From NCBI GenBank assembly GCA_030654555.1, contig JAURXG010000604.1, positions 1 to 6,064 of the forward strand: a stretch of 6,064 nt of DNA, given 5' to 3'. Made by a program: the position numbers and the translations under genes. The DNA is from Aquabacterium sp. Its GTDB lineage: Bacteria > Pseudomonadota > Gammaproteobacteria > Burkholderiales > Burkholderiaceae_C. Below the pieces are notes generated by a model that did not search any database, was not told the DNA's origin, and saw only the letters and a list, made by a program, of their open reading frames with translations. This document shows positions 1 to 6,064 of the stretch, piece by piece; position 1 is the first letter of the stretch, and each line of letters opens with the position of its first letter.

Positions 1-2619
<2,619 letters not shown>

Positions 2620-2635
2620 ACTCCGCGCTCTTCGC

Positions 2636-2687
2636 TCCGCCGCCCTTGCGCCCCTGAACCGGGTGCCCGGTGCGGCGGATTTGTTTT
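2636..2687 (+). terminator. Intrinsic terminator after carB
   Basis: A perfect 8-bp outer stem pairs TCCGCCGC (2636-2643) with GCGGCGGA (2672-2679). Inside it a second 6-bp stem pairs 2648-2653 with 2661-2666 (one G-T pair) around a 7-base loop. The T-rich run TTTGTTTT (2680-2687) follows the outer stem directly. It starts 17 bases after the carB stop and ends 34 bases before the greA start, so it would end carB transcripts, or partly attenuate readthrough into greA. Called by eye; folding energy was not computed. Confidence 0.75.
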
Positions 2688-2710
2688 GTCCGTCGTTCAC
2701 AGCCCTCACC

Positions 2711-2716
2711 AGGAGG
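2711..2716 (+). promoter_or_regulatory. Shine-Dalgarno of greA
   Basis: AGGAGG lies 5 bases before ATG 2722. This perfect site fixes the greA start at 2722 rather than at the in-frame ATG 2686, which lies inside the terminator T-tract, has no such site and would add 12 residues unlike the family. Confidence 0.9.
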
Positions 2717-2721
2717 CCCCC

Positions 2722-3198
2722 ATGGCCACCATCCCCCTCACCAAGCGCGGTGCCGAAAAACTCAAGGCCGAGCTGCTGCAGCTCAAATCCAAGGAACGCC
2801 ATGCGGTGATCCAGGCGATTGCCGAGGCGCGTGCCCAGGGCGACCTGTCCGAGAACGCCGAGTACGAAGCGGCCAAGGACAAGCAGGGCTTCATCGAGGG
2901 CCGCATCCTCGAGATCGAAAGCAAGCTGGCGGCAGCGCAGATCATCGATCCGGCCACGCTGGACGCGGGCGGCCGCGTGGTGTTCGGCGCCACTGTCGAC
3001 CTCGAAGAGGAAGCCAGCGGCCAGGAAGTGACCTACCAGATCGTCGGCGACGACGAGGCCGATCTGAAGAAGGGCCTGATCTCGATCAGCTCGCCGATCG
3101 CGCGCTCGATGATCGGCAAGGAAGCCGGCGACGTGGCCGAGGTGCAGGCGCCCGGTGGCATCAAGCGCTACGAGATCGTCGAGGTTCGCTACGTCTGA
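2722..3198 (+). CDS. greA: Transcription elongation factor GreA
   Basis: GreA enters the secondary channel of RNA polymerase and stimulates cleavage of the 3' end of backtracked transcripts, restarting stalled complexes. The product is 158 residues, the same length as E. coli GreA. Residues 1 to about 75 form the antiparallel coiled coil. At its tip is GDLSENAEY, with the acidic Asp41 and Glu44 that position the catalytic magnesium in the polymerase. The C-terminal FKBP-like domain (about 82-158) includes GDDEADLKKGLISISSPIARSMIG-type sequence and ends in YEIVEVRYV. The start is set by AGGAGG at 2711-2716. It lies 102 bases after carB with a probable terminator between, and I see no convincing promoter in the remaining 34 bases, so expression may depend on readthrough or on a promoter inside carB. 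The next gene on the same strand follows after 53 bases. Identification is secure. Confidence 0.97.
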   Translation: MATIPLTKRGAEKLKAELLQLKSKERHAVIQAIAEARAQGDLSENAEYEAAKDKQGFIEGRILEIESKLAAAQIIDPATLDAGGRVVFGATVDLEEEASGQEVTYQIVGDDEADLKKGLISISSPIARSMIGKEAGDVAEVQAPGGIKRYEIVEVRYV

Positions 3199-3204
3199 GC
3201 GCCG

Positions 3205-3238
3205 CCAGGGCCGGGCTGCGCCCAGCCCGCCCCCCTGG
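3205..3238 (+). other. Strong hairpin between greA and the DUF4149 gene, no T-tract
   Basis: An inner stem CGGGCT/AGCCCG (3212-3217 with 3224-3229, 6-base loop) sits on an outer stem CCAGGG/CCCTGG (3205-3210 with 3233-3238), with one bulged base on the left and three on the right. No run of T follows, so it is unlikely to be a classical terminator. It could stabilise the greA 3' end, pause transcription, or limit translation of the next gene, because its last base is also the first base of that gene's Shine-Dalgarno. The stem is seen directly; the role is inferred. Confidence 0.5.
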
Positions 3239-3244
3239 GTGATC
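3238..3244 (+). promoter_or_regulatory. Shine-Dalgarno of the DUF4149 gene, supporting a GTG start
   Basis: GGTGATC matches the 5' part of the anti-Shine-Dalgarno (16S 3' end GATCACCTCC) over 7 bases and ends 7 bases before GTG 3252. The alternative ATG at 3279 has no purine-rich sequence before it. The site lies in the 8-base palindrome GTGATCAC (3239-3246) and touches the end of the upstream hairpin. Confidence 0.5.
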
Positions 3245-3251
3245 ACGCAAA

Positions 3252-3740
3252 GTGGCCACGCAACTTTTGCCTGAGCGCATGGCTGAGCGCTTGCGCCGGC
3301 TACTGCCGGCGCTGTGGGCCGGCGTGCTGCTGTGCATCGCGGCGATCGCCGCCCCGGCGGCGTTTGCGATGCTCGAACGGCCCGATGCCGGCCGCGTGGT
3401 CGGCCGCATCTTCGTGCAGGAGGCTTGGCTGAGCCTGGTGCTGGCCGTGCTGTTGCTGGCGATGGAGCGCGCCCGCGCCAAGGCCGTGGCCGAGGCCGGT
3501 CACGGTTCGGTCTTGAGCGCCGAGATGCTGCTGGTGCTGGGCACGGTGTTCTGCACCGTGGCGGGCTACTTCGCCTTGCAGCCGTTGATGCCGGCGGCGC
3601 GCGCCGGGCAGGGCCCGCTGAGTTTCGGCCAACTGCACCTGATCAGCACCGTGTTCTACGGTGCCAAGCTGCTGCTGGTGGGGGCGCTGGCCTGGCGTGC
3701 CGCCCGGCCGGGCGCGTTCAGTCCTGCGCCTTCTTCTTGA
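3252..3740 (+). CDS. DUF4149 (TMEM205-like) four-helix inner-membrane protein, function unknown
   Basis: The product is 162 residues with four predicted membrane helices by eye: about 18-41 (LPALWAGVLLCIAAIAAPAA), 58-71, 90-113 and 130-148. Conserved-looking stretches are LPALWAG near the start, the loop with ALQPLM (108-113), and GxLSFGQLH-like sequence (121-129) before helix 4. This layout and wording match proteobacterial DUF4149 proteins, a family related to eukaryotic TMEM205. No catalytic motif is visible and no reaction is known. The start is GTG 3252, chosen for the Shine-Dalgarno at 3238-3244; ATG 3279 would shorten it by 9 residues and leave all helices intact. It lies 53 bases after greA and is probably cotranscribed. 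Its last 23 bases overlap the 3' end of the convergent yhbY. From memory, a hypothetical gene holds the same place between greA and yhbY in Pseudomonas, which argues for a real gene. Family assignment is by pattern, not search. Confidence 0.85.
   Translation: MATQLLPERMAERLRRLLPALWAGVLLCIAAIAAPAAFAMLERPDAGRVVGRIFVQEAWLSLVLAVLLLAMERARAKAVAEAGHGSVLSAEMLLVLGTVFCTVAGYFALQPLMPAARAGQGPLSFGQLHLISTVFYGAKLLLVGALAWRAARPGAFSPAPSS
3701..3714. repeat. 14-bp perfect palindrome at the convergent gene ends
   Basis: CGCCCGGCCGGGCG reads the same on both strands. It sits in the last codons of the DUF4149 gene and begins 4 bases beyond the yhbY stop on the reverse strand. As RNA it could form a 5-bp GC stem with a 4-base loop. 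No T-tract follows on either strand, so it is a weak candidate for slowing converging polymerases; chance in GC-rich DNA is quite possible. Confidence 0.35.
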
Positions 3741-4191
3741 CGCTGGTCACGCGGGTCTTGGCGCGCTTGATCTCGCCACCGGCGGTGACGCGCTGGTTGC
3801 CGAAGACGGTGATCTTCTTGATCTGGGCGCGGTGGTTGCCGCTCTTGCTGAACTTCAGGATCTTGACCACCCGCGGCCCGGCCGCACGGTCGTCGCGCTC
3901 GGCCTTGACCTTCTCGGGCACCGGCCGCCACAGCACGAGCAGCTTGCCGATGTGCTGCACCGGGGCAGCGTTCAGCTTGTCGGCCAGCGCGGCCAGCGCG
4001 GCTTCGCGGTCGGGGCGTGAATCGGAAAACATTCGCACCTTGATCAGGCCGTGGGCCTTCAGCGCCAGGTCGGCTTCCTTGAAGATGGCATCGGTCAGGC
4101 CCTGGTCGCCGATCAACACGACGGGGTCCAGATGATGGGCTTCGCCACGCTTTTCTTTGCGTTGGGCGGGCGTTAAATGAATGGCAGACAT
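3718..4191 (-). CDS. yhbY: YhbY-family CRM-domain RNA-binding protein (50S assembly factor)
   Basis: YhbY binds pre-50S particles and assists large ribosomal subunit assembly; the CRM fold is also found in plant intron-splicing factors. The product is 157 residues. Residues 1 to about 90 match the whole E. coli protein (97 residues): LTPAQRKEKRGEAHHLDPVV, the RNA-binding GxxG loop (GDQG, 28-31) with GLTD, then ALKAHGLIKVR (43-53) and IGKLLVLWRP (81-90). About 67 further residues form a basic tail (19 Lys/Arg against 6 Asp/Glu) ending in KKKAQD, absent from the E. coli protein. The start ATG (4191 reading down) gives the expected N-terminus. An AAGGGG 11 bases upstream (4208-4203 on the reverse strand) could be a distant Shine-Dalgarno if the mRNA is long enough. 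It diverges from rlmE across 20 bp and converges with the DUF4149 gene, overlapping it by 23 bp. The N-terminal domain is certain; the tail's role is unknown. Confidence 0.93.
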   Translation of the reverse strand: MSAIHLTPAQRKEKRGEAHHLDPVVLIGDQGLTDAIFKEADLALKAHGLIKVRMFSDSRPDREAALAALADKLNAAPVQHIGKLLVLWRPVPEKVKAERDDRAAGPRVVKILKFSKSGNHRAQIKKITVFGNQRVTAGGEIKRAKTRVTSVKKKAQD

Positions 4192-4196
4192 TCTTC

Positions 4197-4203
4197 TATT
4201 ATC
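4197..4203. promoter_or_regulatory. Possible shared -10 core for divergent yhbY and rlmE
   Basis: The 20 bp between the two start codons (4192-4211) contain TATTAT on the plus strand (4197-4202) and GATAAT on the minus strand (4203-4198), each one mismatch from TATAAT. Usual -10 to start distances put transcript starts near 4209 for rlmE and near 4191 for yhbY, that is, at or next to the start codons. The -35 matches are poor: TTAAAT (4173-4178) for rlmE, and only a partial TTGGAC inside rlmE at 19-base spacing for yhbY. The -10 resemblance is seen; activity is inferred. Confidence 0.45.
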
Positions 4204-4211
4204 CCCTTGTC

Positions 4212-4886
4212 ATGAAAATCGAGTCCAAGAGCAAGAAGATCAACAAGGCGTGGGTGCACGACCACGTCAATGATCCCTACGTCAAGCTGGCCGGGCGTGA
4301 GGGCTATCGCGCGCGCGCGGCCTACAAGTTGAAGGAAATCGACGAGACGCTGGGCCTGATCAAACCGGGCCAGGTGGTGGTCGATCTCGGCTCGGCGCCG
4401 GGCGCGTGGAGCCAGTACCTGCGCCGGCGCTTTGCGCCCAAGGCCGCCGGCACCGGCGGTGCGGCGGTGGGCGAGTTGCTGGGCACCATCATCGCGCTGG
4501 ACATCCTGCCGATGGAGCCGATCGAGGGCGTGCAGTTCATCCAGGGTGATTTTCGCGAGGAGGCGGTGCTGGCGCAGTTGCACGACGCCGTGGCCGGCCG
4601 GCCGGTGGACGTGGTGGTCTCGGACATCGCACCCAACCTGTCGGGCATCGAATCGTCGGACGCCGCCCGCATCGAGCACCTGATCGAGCTGGCGCTCGAC
4701 TTCGCCCAGGGCCACCTCAAGCCCGGTGGCGCGCTGGTGGCCAAGGTCTTCCACGGCAGCGGCTACAGCCAGCTGGTGCAGCGCTTCAAGCAGCAGTTCC
4801 GGGTGGTCAAGGCGATCAAGCCCAAGGCCTCGCGCGACAAATCGTCTGAAACCTTTTTGGTGGGCATCGGTCTGAAGCAAGCTTGA
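4212..4886 (+). CDS. rlmE: 23S rRNA (uridine-2552 2'-O)-methyltransferase RlmE/FtsJ
   Basis: RlmE uses S-adenosylmethionine to methylate the 2'-OH of U2552 in the A-loop of 23S rRNA, a late step of 50S maturation. The product is 224 residues (E. coli 209). The catalytic K-D-K-E tetrad is complete: Lys39 (AYKLKEID), Asp138 (VVVSDIAPN), Lys178 (LVAKVFHG) and Glu213 (SSETFLVG). The SAM-binding motif I is VVDLGSAPGAWSQYL (56-70), followed by ALDILPM (95-101) and QGDFRE (111-116). Most of the extra length is an insert of about 13 residues, rich in Gly and Ala, at about 75-90 between motif I and the next strand. The start ATG 4212 gives the family-like basic N-terminus, but no Shine-Dalgarno precedes it, so a leaderless or near-leaderless mRNA is possible. 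The neighbour yhbY acts on the same subunit. A 201-bp gap with its own promoter separates it from ftsH. Confidence 0.96.
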   Translation: MKIESKSKKINKAWVHDHVNDPYVKLAGREGYRARAAYKLKEIDETLGLIKPGQVVVDLGSAPGAWSQYLRRRFAPKAAGTGGAAVGELLGTIIALDILPMEPIEGVQFIQGDFREEAVLAQLHDAVAGRPVDVVVSDIAPNLSGIESSDAARIEHLIELALDFAQGHLKPGGALVAKVFHGSGYSQLVQRFKQQFRVVKAIKPKASRDKSSETFLVGIGLKQA

Positions 4887-4914
4887 GCGGCGTTCACAAC
4901 GGCGTTGCGATGGA

Positions 4915-4933
4915 TCGAATTCGCCTCGAATTC
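4915..4933. repeat. TCGAATTC direct repeat that also folds as a hairpin
   Basis: TCGAATTC occurs at 4915-4922 and again at 4926-4933, 11 bp apart, about one helical turn. Because GAATTC is self-complementary, GAATTCG (4917-4923) and CGAATTC (4927-4933) also make a 7-bp stem with a CCT loop. It lies 29 bases after the rlmE stop and 37 bases before the heat-shock -35 of ftsH. It could be a weak terminator for rlmE (only TTT follows, at 4939-4941) or a tandem protein-binding site. The pattern is certain; the function is unknown. Confidence 0.4.
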
Positions 4934-4970
4934 ACCCGTTTCAGCGTCCGCCCCACCCCGGTGTCAGGGG

Positions 4971-4998
4971 CTTGACTCGACTAGAATCGGCCCCATCT
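4971..4998 (+). promoter_or_regulatory. Sigma-32 (RpoH) type heat-shock promoter of ftsH
   Basis: The -35 element CTTGACT (4971-4977; consensus CTTGAAA) and the -10 element CCCCATCT (4991-4998, followed by A; consensus CCCCATnTa, full match) are 13 bases apart. Counted from CTTGA plus one base, this equals the spacing I recall for E. coli dnaK P1. The expected transcript start is near 5004-5005, giving a leader of about 83 bases before ftsH. ftsH belongs to the sigma-32 regulon in E. coli, and its product degrades sigma-32, so the position makes sense. Confidence 0.8.
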
Positions 4999-5023
4999 AC
5001 CGTGAGATTGGGTGGATCAAAGG

Positions 5024-5038
5024 CGTTGCCGAGCAACG
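5024..5038 (+). other. Hairpin in the ftsH 5' leader
   Basis: CGTTGC (5024-5029) and GCAACG (5033-5038) form a perfect 6-bp stem with a CGA loop, about 20 bases into the predicted ftsH leader. A smaller inverted repeat, CAAT/ATTG (5061-5064 with 5069-5072), lies just before the Shine-Dalgarno. Neither covers AAAGGAG, so translation should stay open; a role in mRNA stability is possible. Confidence 0.4.
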
Positions 5039-5075
5039 GTGCTGCGGGCGCTGCCACACACAATCGGGATTGGCT

Positions 5076-5082
5076 AAAGGAG
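5076..5082 (+). promoter_or_regulatory. Shine-Dalgarno of ftsH, deciding a GTG start
   Basis: AAAGGAG ends 5 bases before GTG 5088. The next in-frame ATG lies far inside the protein, beyond the first membrane helix, so this site settles the GTG start. Confidence 0.9.
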
Positions 5083-5087
5083 CCGCG

Positions 5088-6064
5088 GTGAATAATCAAT
5101 GGTTCTCGAAGGTCGCTGTCTGGCTGGTGATTGCACTCGTGCTCTTCACCGTGTTCAAGCAGTTCGACCGCGGGGTGTCGTCGGGTTCGGTGATCGGGTA
5201 TTCCGAGTTCCTGGACGAAGTGGCGGCCAAACGCATCAAGTCGGTCGTGCTGCAAGAGGGCCAGGGTGGCACCGAGATCATCGCGCTGACCACCGATGAC
5301 AAGCGCATCCGCGCCACCGCAACCTACCTCGATCGCGGCTTGGTGGGCGATCTGCGCAACAACGGCATCAAGTTCGACGTCAAGCCGCGTGAAGAGCCCT
5401 CGCTGCTGGTCAGCCTGCTGATCAGCTGGGGCCCGATGCTGCTGCTGATCGGCGTGTGGGTGTACTTCATGCGCCAGATGCAGGGCGGCGGCAAGGGCGG
5501 GGCGTTCAGCTTCGGCAAGAGCAAGGCCCGCATGCTCGACGAGGCCAACAACTCGACCACCTTCGCCGACGTCGCTGGTTGCGACGAGGCCAAGGAAGAG
5601 GTCAAGGAACTGGTCGACTTCCTGAAGGATCCGCAGAAGTTCCAGAAGCTGGGCGGGCGCATCCCGCGCGGCGTGCTGCTGGTCGGCCCCCCGGGCACCG
5701 GCAAGACGCTGCTGGCCAAGGCCATCGCCGGCGAGGCCAAGGTGCCGTTCTTCAGCATCTCGGGCTCCGACTTCGTCGAGATGTTCGTCGGCGTGGGCGC
5801 GGCGCGGGTGCGCGACATGTTCGAGCAGGCCAAGAAGAGCGCGCCCTGCATCATCTTCGTCGACGAGATCGACGCGGTCGGCCGCCACCGCGGTGCCGGC
5901 CTGGGTGGTGGCAACGACGAGCGCGAGCAGACCCTCAATCAGATGCTGGTCGAGATGGACGGCTTCGAGACCAACCTCGGCGTCATCGTGATGGCGGCCA
6001 CCAACCGGCCCGACATCCTCGACCCGGCGCTGCTGCGTCCGGGCCGCTTCGACCGGCAGGTCTA
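5088..6064 (+). CDS. ftsH: ATP-dependent zinc metalloprotease FtsH, 3'-truncated by the window edge
   Basis: FtsH is a hexameric inner-membrane AAA+ protease that removes damaged membrane proteins and, in E. coli, sigma-32 and LpxC. The window holds 325 codons plus two bases, about half of a usual 610-650 residue protein. Order: cytoplasmic start MNNQWFSK; membrane helix 1 (about 9-23); periplasmic domain (about 27-104); helix 2 (about 106-128); Gly-rich linker GGGKGG; then the AAA+ module from about 156. It has Walker A GPPGTGKT (200-207, Lys206), pore loop MFVGVG (232-237, Phe233), Walker B IIFVDEID (255-262, Glu260), sensor 1 ATNRP (Asn306) and arginine fingers Arg317 and Arg320 in LLRPGRFDR. 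All key residues seen are intact. The HExxH zinc protease domain would lie beyond 6064. The start is GTG with AAAGGAG before it. A heat-shock promoter at 4971-4998 should drive it independently of rlmE. In relatives folP and glmM follow. Confidence 0.98.
   Translation, partial: MNNQWFSKVAVWLVIALVLFTVFKQFDRGVSSGSVIGYSEFLDEVAAKRIKSVVLQEGQGGTEIIALTTDDKRIRATATYLDRGLVGDLRNNGIKFDVKPREEPSLLVSLLISWGPMLLLIGVWVYFMRQMQGGGKGGAFSFGKSKARMLDEANNSTTFADVAGCDEAKEEVKELVDFLKDPQKFQKLGGRIPRGVLLVGPPGTGKTLLAKAIAGEAKVPFFSISGSDFVEMFVGVGAARVRDMFEQAKKSAPCIIFVDEIDAVGRHRGAGLGGGNDEREQTLNQMLVEMDGFETNLGVIVMAATNRPDILDPALLRPGRFDRQV

Noticed and set aside
2686..2721. Longer GreA start at ATG 2686
   Set aside because: The extra 12 residues are not GreA-like, the codon lies in the terminator T-tract, and the perfect AGGAGG points to ATG 2722, which gives exactly the usual 158 residues.
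3314..4135. Forward frame of 273 codons across the DUF4149 and yhbY region
   Set aside because: It runs in a shifted frame through the DUF4149 gene and then antisense to yhbY. Both of those have family-like proteins; this one does not.
4203..4230. Heat-shock -35 (CCCCTTG) in front of rlmE
   Set aside because: CCCCTTG at 4203-4209 resembles a sigma-32 -35, but no CCCCAT-like -10 follows at 13-15 bases and it would start transcription inside the gene.
4173..4880. Long open reverse-strand frame (about 235 codons) opposite rlmE
   Set aside because: It covers almost exactly the rlmE gene and its sequence has no family resemblance. It would also run over the yhbY start region. A shadow of third-position GC.
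4982..4987. TAGAAT as a sigma-70 -10 box for ftsH
   Set aside because: At 16-18 base spacing there is no -35 resemblance, and TTGACT is only 4 bases upstream. The same region is explained better by the sigma-32 boxes, though an overlapping weak vegetative start cannot be excluded.
5024..5090. RNA thermometer controlling ftsH
   Set aside because: No upstream segment pairs with the Shine-Dalgarno AAAGGAG or with the GTG start, so neither visible stem would hide them.
4941..5888. Long open reverse-strand frame (about 315 codons) opposite ftsH
   Set aside because: It mirrors the codons of ftsH, which has intact Walker and arginine-finger motifs. The translation is low-complexity with no recognisable domain. 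High GC suppresses stop codons on the opposite strand.

Overview
The window is GC-rich throughout, with codons ending mostly in G or C. It carries a compact housekeeping block: carB (3' part) – greA – DUF4149 membrane-protein gene – yhbY (reverse strand) – rlmE – ftsH (5' part). This order, the GreA and FtsH N-termini, and the long YhbY point to a betaproteobacterium, most likely Burkholderiales (Leptothrix/Rubrivivax/Ideonella type). That placement is from memory of the families, not from a search. From memory, the same order (carB-greA-hypothetical-yhbY-ftsJ-ftsH) occurs in Pseudomonas, and greA-yhbY-rlmE-ftsH occurs in E. coli, so the block is ancient chromosomal core rather than an accessory island. 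I see no mobile element, CRISPR array, RNA gene or sign of transfer.

Layout: 1-2619 is the last four fifths of the carbamoyl-phosphate synthase large subunit, followed by a two-tier hairpin and T-tract (2636-2687) that looks like an intrinsic terminator. greA (2722-3198) has a strong Shine-Dalgarno. A hairpin without a T-tract (3205-3238) leads into a GTG-started four-helix membrane protein of the DUF4149 family (3252-3740). That gene's 3' end overlaps by 23 bp the 3' end of the convergent yhbY (3718-4191, minus). yhbY and rlmE (4212-4886) diverge from only 20 bp, which holds a -10-like core readable on both strands. A 201-bp non-coding gap (4887-5087) then holds a small repeat/hairpin, an excellent heat-shock (sigma-32 type) promoter, a leader hairpin and the ribosome-binding site of ftsH. 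ftsH starts at GTG 5088 and runs off the right edge within its AAA+ domain.

Functionally the block joins pyrimidine/arginine precursor synthesis (CarB), rescue of backtracked RNA polymerase (GreA), large-subunit ribosome maturation (YhbY, RlmE) and membrane and heat-shock proteolysis (FtsH). FtsH degrades sigma-32 in E. coli, so a sigma-32 promoter directly in front of ftsH would close a feedback loop.

I found no convincing undescribed system. The items most worth checking are the ftsH heat-shock promoter placed after rather than before rlmE, the minimal divergent yhbY/rlmE promoter with possibly leaderless transcripts, the altered allosteric pocket of CarB, and the conserved but uncharacterised DUF4149 protein.
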